DNA of 64,000 bases, taken from positions 62,001 to 126,000 of the forward strand of contig MDYQ01000421.1 of the NCBI GenBank assembly GCA_003024175.1, given 5' to 3'. The notes below the pieces were generated by a model. The model saw only the letters and a program-made list of their open reading frames with translations, was not told the origin of the DNA and ran no database searches. This DNA is from Planoprotostelium fungivorum. Lineage: Eukaryota; Evosea; Variosea; Cavosteliida; Cavosteliaceae. Numbering within the stretch: position 1 is the first letter of the stretch; every line of letters starts with the position of its first letter. The position numbers and the translations under genes were made by a program. Shown piece by piece: positions 19,098-30,250 of this stretch.

Positions 19098-20370
19098 ATG
19101 CCGGCTCAATCACGCATTGCATGTTCGTATGAACTCGAGATCCCGAGACTCACAGGCAACAGGTGCTGGTTGTCGAAGAAGTCACGTCAGTTGCGATAAC
19201 AGTAAGCCGTTTTATTTGGACGTCTCTCACTTCTGCTTCAGATCGACCATGTAGACGATGTATTCGTAGAGGGGTGCCTTGTGATGAGCCACAGGTGATT
19301 CCAAGGCAAAGATCTGGCCCAAGAGATCCGTCAACTTCTCCAACAGGACCCGTTTGCAGTGACATGGAAGATGAGGGTGAAGAGCAAGCTGTCCCTGACT
19401 TAGTGTTCAACACGGGGTGGAACGACGTCTATTTTTCGTCGAAAAACTCAACTGCTGCGCCATTGGTGGACAGCTACACATCTTCATCTTCAGAAGATGA
19501 AGAGTTGCCAGAAACACCATCGAACCAGCCGCCGTCAAGTGAGCCTCCCTCTCTAACTGCCATACCTACAGAGTTGCTTCTTTCTTTCTATTTGTGAGGG
19601 ATGAATCATCACTGGCCATCTGAGATCGAACAGAGGATGTCATCCAAACCCGTGGGATAAGTTGAATGAAAATCTGGCTCAATTGAGAAGATTCTGCACA
19701 CCAGAGCAAAAGAAGGGGCTGTGGGATGACTATCAAAGAAGTCTAAACGAAAGCATCAAGTCAGCCGATGAAAATGAGGTGCGAACTGACCTGGAAATGA
19801 AAATAGAGATCTTGTTGCTCATCATTGCAGATTCCCACATTCATTCTCAGAAGGCGTGAGTGCGAGCGATCATCGCGATAATTCGCACTGACGCACACAG
19901 TGAGTGTCCTACACATCAACAAGGCATATTCTCGAGCAACAGGTGTTGTCCTTGCACGATCGTCATCAACTTCTGAATCATCATCCAGGGTTTTTTTCTG
20001 GACGCAGCGAAACATTGACCATGTTCAACATTTCACCAAAGTCCGCTCTTAACAAGATAGCTAACGCTCTTCCCAAAATGATTTCGAATCGTTATGTGGA
20101 TACATTCACTATGGTGAGCGCTCATCCACTCCATCATGTTGACAGACCACACAGATGAACTATCAAGTCTACACTGCGAGTGGGAAGATGCTCGATATAG
20201 TACTGCACGTCACGATCAAGAGAGACGTCTTCGGTCTGTTCATGTTCTTCATCTTGCGTGGGATCTTCCATCATGAAGAAGGAAAAGAAGGCGAGGTGGC
20301 AGCCTATGACAGAGAGGGTAAACTTGTGGATCTGGATGAGATAAAGACTCTCGTCCATGTGACGAGATGA
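19098..20370 (+). CDS. Zn2Cys6 transcription factor with PAS-like C-terminal half, copy 1
   Basis: Probable nuclear DNA-binding regulator. The first exon (MPAQSRIA) ends with one base of a split codon; the next begins GT, giving Cys and the binuclear cluster ACAGCRRSHVSCDN followed, after another intron, by NRPCRRCIRRGVPCDEP. This is the C-x2-C-x6-C-x5-C-x2-C-x6-C pattern of fungal-type zinc clusters. A Ser/acid-rich middle follows (SSSSEDEELPETPS). The conserved C-terminal half includes QLRRFCTPEQKKGLWDDYQ, FILRR, HINKAYSRATGFF and HVTIKRDVFGLF, and resembles a PAS fold by pattern only. Domain order recalls Ert1/Rds2-type regulators, a weak analogy. The next gene is a tandem paralog with matching intron positions in the cluster. 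Confidence 0.85.
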
Positions 20371-20665
20371 TGCGACAAATTCATCCGCAAGTGCACGTTG
20401 ATTGCGTCATCATCGCTCTCGGTGATCCGGATACTAGAAGTATAACGCCATCGATATTATCTGCTCGCAGTACGGTTGCTCTGTCCATTCATCGATTAAA
20501 ATGTGGAACAATGGATCTTGGGGGAAGAGGGCCCATCCCAAATTCATAAGTACGTTCATGACGCCATTTCAGTGTTCGAATGGGAGCAAGGAAAATTCTC
20601 CGATCTTCCGGTCGGGCCGAAAGAGTTCTGGGCGGCACATTAACTGCGGAAATCAGTATTTGAGG
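20371..20665. other. Spacer between the tandem regulators
   Basis: About 295 bases that must hold the copy 1 3' UTR and the copy 2 promoter. I see no conserved element shared with the region upstream of copy 1 and no coding exon. Confidence 0.4.
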
Positions 20666-22103
20666 ATGGCCACACAGACACAGTCATTTAACCCAGTACG
20701 CCTGCGTCAGCGCATCGCATGTGAGATGGCACGATGTGTCTTCGATCTGAGACAATACGAGTTGTGGAAGTGATGCTAACCTGAACAGGTGCTGGTTGTC
20801 GAAAGAGTCACGTCAGTTGTGATACATGTAAGAGAGTTGTGAGAGTCTTGATCTGATGGTTGCAGGCAGACCATGCTCACGATGTATAAGAAGAGGAACT
20901 CCATGTGAAGAGCCTGTGTTGGGGAGAGCACGCAGGTTTGTCTTTAGTCCTCGAATCGAAAGATGTTGATTGCAACGTCAGACGCAGCGATGGACCATAT
21001 ATGCAAGATCCGAGCAGCGATTCTTCAGAAGAAATGATGGACGAGTTATTCCTGGGTTGGGAAAGCATCAGAACACAATTGGGGGAGTCACCTGCGATGA
21101 AATCACCAACCGTTACATCACCATCTACTTCCACAGCAACTCTATTCTCTTCTTCCATGAATGCTTTCAACATGGCCCCAGTACCAGATCGATATGACGG
21201 ACCCTCATACAAAGAGCAGAGCGTCACATCGAAAACAAGCGATGGTAACAACAGTTCCATGTCTGAACCACCGTCTCTCGCCGCTTACGATACATACATC
21301 TCCCTCCGATTTAAGAACATGGTGTGAGTCTGCACGAGCCAAGCCCATCAAGTTCTAAACGCAACAGTGGGATCGGCATAGAAGAGGAGTGGAAGGAAAT
21401 CAGTAAGACTATGTCTCAATTGAGAGATTTCTGCACGCCAGAACAGAAGAAGGGCCTTTGGGATGACTATCAGAACAGTCTGAACGAAAGCATCAAGTCA
21501 GCGGATGAGATCCAAGTGAGTAATAAAGACATTGGTGTGATGTCCATCTGATGGTCATACAGATTCCCACTGTCATCTGGAGGAGACGTGAGTTCATCGT
21601 CTATACAACATCACCATCTCTGATCTCTCATCTCATTTGAAATGACTGACGGGACACAGATCTCATCCTCTATATCAACAAGGCTTATTCGCAGACGACA
21701 GGTTTCCCACAGGGAGACCCCAGCGAGAGCTTGACCATCTTTCAGATGGCACCCAAATCATCCATCGCCCTCATCACAAAAGCCATCCCCAAGATCATCA
21801 TGCGAACGCACATCGAGCGGTTCACCATCGTGAGATATCTCTTCATCATCCACCATCACTCGGGGGCTCATTCGCCTGCAGATGAACTGGGAAACCTATC
21901 ACGCCAACGGCTCGACGAGTTTTATGGCCTTGCACGTCACAGCGAAGCGAGATGTCTTTGGACAGCTTAAATACTTTGTCGGCCATGGCATCAGCCATCA
22001 TGCACCCGTCGAACAGTGTGGACTCGTGGCTTATGATGATCGTGGGAGGACAGTTGACCTCGGTGAAATTGGAGAGATCATCTCGATTCAGAGGAGAGGA
22101 TGA
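20666..22103 (+). CDS. Zn2Cys6 transcription factor with PAS-like C-terminal half, copy 2
   Basis: Tandem paralog of the preceding gene. ATG at 20666 opens MATQTQSFNPVRLRQRIA. The split Cys codon at the first intron and the second intron within the zinc cluster fall at the same places as in copy 1, giving ACAGCRKSHVSCDT then CRPCSRCIRRGTPCEEP. The middle is Ser/Thr-rich and diverged. The C-terminal half is again conserved: QLRDFCTPEQKKGLWDDYQ, INKAYSQTTGFPQGDPSES, FQMAPKSS and HVTAKRDVFGQLKYF. The stop is at 22101-22103. The shared intron positions show the duplication happened after those introns were in place. A role in transcription is inferred from the cluster. Confidence 0.85.
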
Positions 22104-22263
22104 TGTAGATAAAATTACAGAGTAACGGCTCGAATCATTTATTCCATCTTTTCAACCACATCACGAATGGAAATGACCATCGATCGTTGCGATTGATGAG
22201 ATGATGAACGACGAGAAGTGATGGAATAAGAGAAAAGAAGATAAACTGTATCTGTGTATTTTC

Positions 22264-24033
22264 TTAAGAGTTGAAGGTGAGACCCTCTGAAGTACCGTCC
22301 AGGTAGTTCTGTAAGAATCTCTGTGTCACGCGAGTGTAATTTGTCACGTTCTCTTTCCACGCCATGAACGTGTGGTAACTGTCGATCGCCTCGATGTTCT
22401 CCTCATACAATCCACTGCATCTCATCAGACCTCACGCTCATGCGACGTCTAATCGAATCTTCACCTCAAGTTGTCCGTGTGCTTCTCTAACTGCTCTTGT
22501 AGATCCTCGAATAAATTCTTTTCGGTCAATTTTGATTTGTCCAGATAATATCCCATGACGTAAGAGTACTGCAAGACCCTTCGGTTGGCGATGAGCTGCT
22601 CCGTCGCCTCCATGAGGAACTTTGTGTCTTGACTTCTGACGTCGAAACGGTCCAAGATCATCATCTCCCTCCTCTGGCATTGTCCTCTCTGCTGATCTGC
22701 AATTTTTCCTGCGTTCTTGTGTGATTCGTAGCGGTGGTAGTAAAACATGTAGGTCTCCAGCTCGCTCTTGACGCCCTGAGCCTTGTCGTCGTCCTTCTTT
22801 GCATCACTCTCATCGTACTTGTTGCACTGGTAGTAACCACCCGTGGAGGAGCCGTGCTCGGTCCAGGGACCTCTACACAACCAACAGAACTCATAATTAC
22901 AATTGTTGATCTTGCAGCTCATATGCATGCAGCCTCCGTTCTTCTCTATCGGGGACCTGCATTTCGGGCAACTGGGAGAAAAGTGAGTCGGTGGATGATA
23001 TAGAGGATGATGGATCAAGATGTCGGTGTCGAGATGATCACCTCTTCGTGTTGGCCTTTAGCCACTTAACGTTCTCCGATTCGTCCGAGGCCTTCTGCAT
23101 CCACTTGTTCAATCTCTCGCAGTCCACCGGCTGATGATCTCCAACATCATAGTCTGAGCAGCGGAAGCAAAAGGCGAAGCCACATTTGCAGAGGACTGGG
23201 GGCTTCCTTCCCGTTCTCTCGCATCGAATGGCGTAGGTGCAGCCAGGGGCAGGACACCATTTCACATTTGGATTATCGTCGACGAATGAGCGGAACATGT
23301 ACTTCTTGTAACGTTGGTACGTGTCTTCTGGAGTGAGTTGCTTGAAAGCTTGTTCGTGGACGATAGCTTGACATTTGGGTGCTGGGCATTTGGCATAGAC
23401 ACAAGATGGTCCATCTTTGATCTTGACCTGGGAATGGGTGAGAAAGAGTGAGGTGGAGAAGACGTGATCGAGAATGAAGAAAATGAACTCACATCGAGAT
23501 AACCCTTCCAGCAGTCTTTACAATACCTGTGTCCGCAACTAAGAGCGAAGGTATCTGCGTCTGGTAGATCCTCCAGACAAATGAGACATGTATGGACTGC
23601 ATTGGGATTTTTGACTGGTCTCTCTAGTTCTAGTGTGGACATACCGGCCGAAGTGCATGTCTTCTTCGGGTCGTCTAAATACGCCTCGATCAGTTTCTCC
23701 TTATTCCATCTGTAATGCATGCGTGTCAGATTATCTCCCTCGAAAATGAAGACCAAGAGAAGCTTACCGATAATGGCGAAGGAGAGCTGCTGCAGCTGCT
23801 TCAGTGGGTATACCACAGACTTGCACAACTTCTTCTATCATCTTTTTAGAGTTATTTGTAATGGCGTCTTGAGGTAAAACTTCGAAGCTGGCCGTTCTTG
23901 ATATCGTTTTAGAGGTGATGGGATCATCTGTGAACATTGCATCGGTCGATTCCCCCAAATCCATGTTCTCCTCGTCAGACATATCGCTCAACTCTTCCTC
24001 CTCTTCATCATAAAGCATCTCATCGTCACTCAT
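22264..24033 (-). CDS. Ariadne-type RBR E3 ubiquitin ligase
   Basis: RING-between-RING ligase that passes ubiquitin from an E2 to a RING2 cysteine and then to substrate; close to ARIH1. ATG at 24033 opens an acidic N-terminus (MSDDEMLYDEEEEELSDMSD), followed by a UBA-like segment (QVCGIPTEAAAALLRHYRWN). RING1 is seen as CLICLEDLPDADTFALSCGH plus YCKDCW, the IBR as WCPAPGCTYAI to CFRCSDYDVGDHQPVDC, and RING2 as CPKCRSPIEKNGGCMHMSC, where the Cys in GGCMHM is the catalytic position. The C-terminal Ariadne helical domain follows (NKYDESDAKK, FYYHRYESHKNA, YSYVMGYYLDKS). The last short exon ends GLTFNS-stop. All signature residues appear intact, so the enzyme should be active. Confidence 0.95.
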
Positions 24034-24329
24034 TTCTGTATGCGTTTGTGTGGTAGCGGTGCTCCTCGCCAAATTGAACGACAGAAGCACACAGGCGTGA
24101 GTTGTAGATACGTCATCACTTTGAATATTTTCTCTTTGCCCACTTTTCCAAGAAACTCGAGTGAATTCGCACACCTACGTTTCCCCCCTTGTAAAATGAA
24201 GTGGGCACCACGGCATGGAGGGGTGATGAATATTGAGTGGGATCTCTTTCCCTGTTCATCGTTACATCCGAAATGGATGACAAGAGTAGACTGAGGAACC
24301 GAGTCCCTCTAGTTCATCTCTTCGCTCAT

Positions 24330-25603
24330 TTATAATTCATCAGTGCTGAAGGGCACACCATCTCGATATAGTGACTCAATACTGCGGATAAGATCTCTTT
24401 CGATATCCCTCTCTTTGCATTGCAGCATCATGTAAGGATGATACGACCGCCCGGAATACCTTGTCCATGTGGCATGAAATTTGGATGATTAACCTGAACG
24501 CGGTATGGCACTATCGCTTTGACCTTAGATGTGTCTCAGCACCTCACAATACGATCGGTATGACTCACCAGGTACACGGTGTATGCGAATAGATTCCAGG
24601 ACATGCCCATGATGCCCGGTCCGTCCCACACGCCATTCAAATCATACGACCCCCGGGACTTCCAGTGATCATTGTAGGTCAAGATCCCAGTGCACTGCTG
24701 GTGTTTCAGACACGGATGGCAATTTCCGGGGTGCGACTCACCGAACCAAAAGAAGATACCGAGAAGAGAGAGGAATATGCGACACCACAAGTGATTCCAG
24801 TATGAGGGAGTCAAGTTGGATCTCACCTCTGCGAACACCACAAGTGATTCCAGTATGAGGGAGTCAAGTTGGATCGAGTGAGATCTCACCTCTGCGAACA
24901 CCATGACGAAACATACGACGATTCCAAGCGCGGCGCAGAATGCGCGGTACAATTGACTTCGAGACTGGTGATGAATCCCGCAAAGTTGAGAATACAGAGA
25001 ATCAAAGAGAAGCACAGAGAATCCAAGCCAGATCCAAATCTGGGATGTGTGTCTCCGTTACTTCCTTCTGGCTGACAGAAAAAGATAGTGCCCTCTCCCC
25101 GATGTCTTTGCAGGTATTCGTCTGCAGATGGGTGAGGTTGTAATAGCTGATCACTCTGTCTCGAAAAGCATCTTCTGTGAGGTGCGAAGCGTACGCTTGG
25201 AGGGAAGGGTCGTGTTGATGGCTCAGCGCCCACACCTCCACAGGAAGCGGCAGAGAGAGAGACAAGATGAGCTTGCTGTAGTCTGGGTTGTCCATGTCGG
25301 TCGTGTTGTCCTTTTGTATGTGAAGCGGAGTCAGAAAGATTATTCGGATACCGAAAAGTTGTCGTGGCAGGATATTCACTACTTACGGGATTGTGACTGT
25401 AAGATTCATGCTGACTTTACAATTGAAATACAAATCCGGCGGAGGTCTCTTTACCGTCTCGCGCGAGGACTGAAATGGTAAAACGATCCAGTCATTGGTC
25501 TCAAGCGTTGCCTTTCTCTGAATCCTTTGGCTCTTCCCATCATCTCTTCTATCAAGTTGTCTTTCTCGTGAGGACATGACTGTACAGTCTTCGTTTCTGA
25601 CAT
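24330..25603 (-). CDS. Membrane glycoprotein of unknown family
   Basis: Not recognised. The start at 25603 (MSETKTVQSCPHEKDN) was chosen because only this frame splices in phase through the short exon ending RRHNP into DNTTDMDNPDYSKLIL. Further on come LPLPVEVWALSHQHDP, an N-glycosylation site in YYNLTH, hydrophobic segments IWIWLGFSVLLFDS and FCAALGIVVCFVMVFAE, then DGPGIMGMSWNLFAYTVYL and a C-terminal tail ending PFSTDEL-stop. One small intron before IWIWLGF is only 22 or 37 nt depending on the donor. The exon ending VMVFAE has its splice donor region duplicated in tandem. A diverged, broken relative lies on the other strand at about 34 kb. Confidence 0.65.
24782..24902. repeat. Tandem duplication spanning a splice donor
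   Basis: Two adjacent copies of a unit of about 53 bases (24782-24834 and 24835-24902); the second carries roughly ten extra bases. Each copy contains, on the minus strand, the codons for VFAE followed by a GTGAGATC donor. The host membrane-protein gene therefore offers two nearly identical 5' splice sites. Confidence 0.85.
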
Positions 25604-26172
25604 GTCGACAGAACCTCCCGAGAAGTACCGGTCGAATCATCTGTTGTCTTTCCTGAAGTCACTTGATGTTTTTTGACGGTTTTTGACTTTTTCATTATTT
25701 AAAAACGAGATTGAGCAATATCTCTTCATCAGAATTTATTACACCGTAATAATAGGTGTGTACGAACCGTATTTCTTTACATGGCGTTTCGATTGTCAAG
25801 TCTTGTTCTTGGATCTTTATTTATGAATGGCTCTCTCCCTGAACGTTCTTCTCTCGCTCGCGAAGGGTTGGGGATTTAAATGACCCCCCAATTCACTGTT
25901 TTTCGCTTTGTAAAGCAAAAGCTCTTAGAAACCGCCGTCTCGATTGACTTATGACACGGGGAGGGTGAGCACTCAGATAAACGATACAAACGTGATATTT
26001 GGACCCCTATCGATATCTGAAGAAGGCCAAGTGCAGCACGATGAGAGGGGTCATGCATCCATCGTGACGCCTGCAAAATCAGAAATAGAATTCTTCCCAT
26101 TCCGCGACATGATAACCAGCGAGGACCTCTTTTGTACAGGTTTTATCTTTCGAAACAGAATAAATAGGCCAT
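25604..26172. other. Intergenic region
   Basis: About 570 bases between two minus-strand genes, holding the 3' UTR of the SH3 gene and the promoter of the membrane-protein gene. The sequence is AT-richer than its surroundings around 25680-25760. Short open frames are present but none is convincing. Confidence 0.4.
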
Positions 26173-28834
26173 TCAAGGCTTCTCCTTTGTCAAGTAGGAT
26201 TCAGGCACGTAGCCGATGCTGCCGTCTTCCAGCTCAGCGATCCACCAATCTCCCTCATCGTTCAACACGTACACCCTCTCGTGTTTCGTCAAGTCTAAAT
26301 CTCCCTCCGCCTCTCCTTTCAGACTGCTCTTCGCATAGAACTGTCTCTCATCAACTTCATCTCTCATCATGATCATCACCCCAGTCCTCTTAACATCGGT
26401 CAGATTGCTGACGAAATTTCCTGGAATCATCCCTTCGTTTCCTAGGAGATCTCTCGCCAGGCACCAGCCGTCGTTATTTTTCTTCTTTTCGAAGAGAAGA
26501 TCGCCCTCGCAGAAATCTAATTCGTCAAGGTTCAATTTTGAATAATCGTAGAGGGCCAGAAGAGTCGGACGCGATATGACCTGAGAAGTTGAGAGGCGTG
26601 AAAGGATGTTGGACATGATGATGATCGCGATCGCATGATGATGATGATGATGATTGGATGATGGGTGATCGAATGAGATCGTGATTCCACCTTGGCCCGT
26701 TTGGGAGGATCGGACTTTTTGACGTTGTGATGAGTCGACTCTGGTTCGTGTCTTTCACTCTGCACGGCGCTGTGGATCATCAGATGATGCATGTCATCGG
26801 CGACAGATGATGTGCAATGGTGATGCGGTGACGATCGTGATGATCATGATGGAATGATGCGTACCTTGCAGATTTACCCATGTCTTCCTTCTTCACGGGG
26901 AGCGGTTTCCTATCCTTCTCCTTCTTGTCTTCTTTTGATGTTGACTGGTGTAGCCCTCTCGGTGGTGAGAAATGCTGTTTCGGGCTGACGTACAGAGTCG
27001 GCGGCGGCGTCGCGGGTTTTTCCGCCTGCTTCGTCGGTTGTACAGACTCTGAAATGTCCGTGAATTTTCGTCGTCGACATCGACTCACGTGCGGCAGCTG
27101 TGGGTACCTTGGCCTGAATTTTCACCGGAATTTCCTCGGAATTTCTGCTGTCCTGTGGTGATCGCACCAGTACGTCTTGCCTGGGCCACAATTTCTCCTG
27201 CGTCTTTCTCAAGTTATTTTTAGCCGGTGCAGAATTTTCCGCTCCGTTTTCCTGTGCCCTTCCCTGCTTCGAATTGTTGTCCATGTACTTCTGCACCATG
27301 GCTTCGTTCCTCCCGATCAATTCTATGACCGTGTTGCTCTTCTTCAGGGAGTCTCTACCCTTAGGTCGATCACTCTGCAGATTTGGTTGCGTTGTAGATG
27401 GTCGATTGATCTTGTTGAAGGACGAAGTGTAAGGTGTCAGCCCTGACGTGGCCTGTGGCGTTGTAGATGGAGGATTTGCAGGCGTGGACTGAAATTTCGG
27501 TGGATTTTCGGATGGGGTGGCGGGCTGGGGTGTTGATTGCGTTGTAGATGGACGGTTGGGCTGATTTGTAGGTCGGGCGAAAGATTGTGTGTTCGATCGT
27601 ACGATCGGTTGCGTTGTAGATGGGACGATCGATTGTGTGGAGGAACGCATGGTGGTAGAAGTTGAGACGGGGGACGGAAGAGTTTCTATCTTAGCGTCGA
27701 GTAACTGTCATTCATTCACCGAACAATTCGGAAACTCGCAGAAAATTCGACTCACGGCGATGAATTCTTCGCGTTTTTCGAGTTCGCTGGAGGGAAAGTG
27801 AGAATTTGAATTTCAAATTTCGTACTCACACTTTCCTCATCGTTTTGTTTCTCGATCTCACTGGTAATCGTGAGCTCTACGTGAAACGTGCAGATCTCAC
27901 GTGTGGCGGCAGGTCCTGCTGTCTGGGTGCTTGCGTTGGTTTTCTCTCCTTTTAGTCGATCGATCTCTAGCAGCAATTCCTCTACTCTCTCTTCTAACTG
28001 CTTGATCCTCTCTTTGTCTGCCACATTTGGAGTCGAGTTCGTCCACACATTCTCGCGCGGTGATCGATGGACGTTGTGGAGATCGTGGCGATGATCATCA
28101 GTAGGTGGAGGAGGTAGAGGTATAGAAGGATCGATGGAAAACCTCGTGGATTGTGTCATTCTTCCCAGAAGTGGTGATGGGATCTTGTATGAGAGATTCT
28201 GTGATGGTCTCTTGGCTTCGTGTGGGCTCTGAAGCAGCGACAATTGATCGTGAGATTGATTTTTAGAGATGGGCTTTCCCATCATTTTGGCGAGACCATC
28301 GAGAGACACCGACAATCTCTGTATCAGCGTCAACTGACATACCACACGTGATAGCTTCACCTTCTTCTCGTTCTCTACTGCTCTCACGGCGGCAGAAGCG
28401 TAACTGAGCTGGGGACTCACTGGTGTTGGACGATATGGAGCCTCCGTGGGAGGTGAATCGGGTGCGAATGATGGGATGGGAGCTCTCTCCCTCTTTCCAC
28501 TCTCCCTCTGTGATACGGAGGCCGTACGTATTCCCATCTGACGCAGGAGCCCTTAAACGGTAGTTGAATCAATATGGACGAAAGTGCACTTTCGATCTGA
28601 ATTACCTTTCGGAAGGTTAGCTACATCGTCTTCACTGGGCTCCTGAGTAAATGTGGCAGCCAATCTGGCAATGTTTGAGCTTGTAGTTGTGACGGCTCTC
28701 GTCTTCGGTCCAGGTCTTCCGGGTCTCGATCCACCTCTCAAGGGGTCAGAGGAAGAAGAGGCGATGGGCGCATTTTCTGGAGTCGATGATTGTTGCATCT
28801 TCGTTGCCGAATAAGCCTTTGAGAACTTCTGCAT
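26173..28834 (-). CDS. Scaffold protein with two C-terminal SH3 domains
   Basis: Probable adaptor, likely cytoplasmic and linked to cortical or cytoskeletal signalling by analogy with other SH3 scaffolds. ATG at 28834 opens MQKFSKAYSATKMQQSS. A low-complexity region follows, then SYASAAVRAVENEKKVKLSR and a coiled coil (ERIKQLEERVEELLLEIDRL). Next is a long Pro/Ser/Thr/Gln-rich stretch with repeated PSTTQP units, and a Lys-rich segment (KEDKKEKDRKPLPVKKED) with proline motifs. The last exon holds SH3 domain 1 (LLALYDYSKLNLDELDFCEG to GMIPGNFV) and SH3 domain 2 (VYVLNDEGDWWIAELEDG to GYVPESYL). The ALYDY, GD, W and PxNY/PxSY landmarks are clear. The full protein has no ortholog I can name. Confidence 0.85.
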
Positions 28835-29490
28835 CGCGTTCTAAAGGTGAAGACTGTCGGCCGATCGATGTGTTGTTTGTGATTGGAAGTTACACACCCA
28901 ACGTCGTAAATAAACATAAGCATAAATAATCAACGGCCAGATTTCCGTTGAATCTCAGACTTTACACTCAGACCCGGTCACATCGACGCATGCATGCCTC
29001 GATCGCCTCATCAACTGAGAGAGCCGCGTCCTCACGTGATCGATCTTCACCCGACAAAAACGATCGCTTGCTTCCATTTTGATAAGCATATCACACCCGT
29101 TCCACACATCACTCATCCATGATGGAGGTGACTTCAGGGCCGCGAGGACGCAGGGAAGCTGCCCTCGTGCCACGACTCTCCTGACAGAACAGACGCATTC
29201 CATTTCTCGCGGTGTTGTCTGTGGATGGAAGGCTGTGACAGGGCTCTCATTCTCATCCTTTTCCTCGGACGCAAGCGACATCGCCTGCCTCTTGATGAAA
29301 TTTTCCGTAAATGCGTACGAGAAATATCCGAAACTCTACAATGATCGTTTTGCTCCGAGGAGGTCAGTTCGACACACACAGGCACCGAGACACTTGAACA
29401 CATCAAACATGACTTTTAACGAAGAGAGGTCAGTCGCAGCACTTGACGATTTCAACTCACACGATCGACAGAATGACATCACCGATCTCC
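28835..29490. promoter_or_regulatory. Divergent intergenic region
   Basis: About 650 bases between the SH3 gene (minus) and a small plus-strand gene, expected to contain both promoters. An open frame runs from 29079 toward 29510, but it lacks family support and ends where the small gene begins in another frame, so I treat it as UTR or chance. Confidence 0.4.
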
Positions 29491-29946
29491 ATGAGCGGCT
29501 CGATCGATGACACTAATAAGGTAAAGACGTCGGCCCTCTCGGGTTCTTCATCTCGTAAACCCCATCTGATGATCGTCACGACCGTGTTCTGATTGGATGA
29601 TACAGATTGAAGCCGAGAGACGCAAGGCCATCTTGGCAGCCATTCCCACTGAAGTTCTCCTCGAAGAGACCACCAGGAGAAGTCTCAGCATTGCCGAGCT
29701 CTCGCAGGCATCTCCATCCATCAGGAAGGATGATGAGAAGCCCATCATCGACAAAGAGCTCTCCCGCGCCGTCAGACTAGGTGAAATCGACATATCGGAT
29801 GATCATCACGATGATCTGACGTTCCACTAGGTCTTGCCAAATATACGACCAAAAAGAGCCTGTCCTTCTTGCTCAACTGGGCCGCTAAGACTGACGTATC
29901 AACTTTGTCCAAGAGCTTCGAGACTCTTCCCTCCTTATGGCAGTGA
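29491..29946 (+). CDS. Small protein of unknown function
   Basis: Three exons give about 105 residues. The first begins MSGSIDDTNK at 29491, spliced by an intron of about 85 nt to IEAERRKAILAAIPTEVLL, and by a second intron at about 29782-29830 to GLAKYTTKKSLSFLLNWAAK, ending FETLPSLWQ-stop. Both joins keep phase with standard GT-AG signals, which is the main support. The protein looks helical and charged, with no signal peptide or membrane segment. I do not recognise a family. Confidence 0.6.
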
Positions 29947-30250
29947 CAACGTGCATTGCCAATGATGGGTTCTGCACGATTTTGAGCCACCACCCATTTG
30001 TTCCATTATTTTTTGAAAACGAGATAAATGTACCATTTTAGCACCTCAATTCTTTTCGATGTTGATAATGAAGATAATTTATCTGTGTGGGAATTTATGT
30101 GACCAGCACAAACTTCTTGTTGGGATATATTGTGCGGCCCACGCGAGTCTTCACCTTTCGAGAAAAAAAAGCTAAAAACTACTGTCAAGTCAACCGTTGG
30201 TCATTCTAGAAATTTCGACTGAGTGATGAATATCAAACATTTATTCAGTC
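29947..30250. other. Convergent intergenic region
   Basis: About 300 bases between the 3' ends of the small gene and the septin gene. AT-rich around 30000-30090; no gene is supported. Confidence 0.4.

Noticed and set aside
25383-25640. Longer frame starting at ATG 25640 as the membrane gene's first exon
   Set aside because: Its end cannot be joined in phase to DNTTDMDN; the frame from ATG 25603 with a short middle exon can.
26625-26670. ATG repeat giving an Ile/Met-rich stretch before SH3 domain 1
   Set aside because: This is a simple-sequence run inside the intron between KRAK and VISRPTLLAL.
27360-27640. Repeated GTTGTAGATGG strings as a regulatory motif
   Set aside because: They encode the repeated PSTTQP peptide of the SH3 scaffold, so the repetition is explained by coding sequence.
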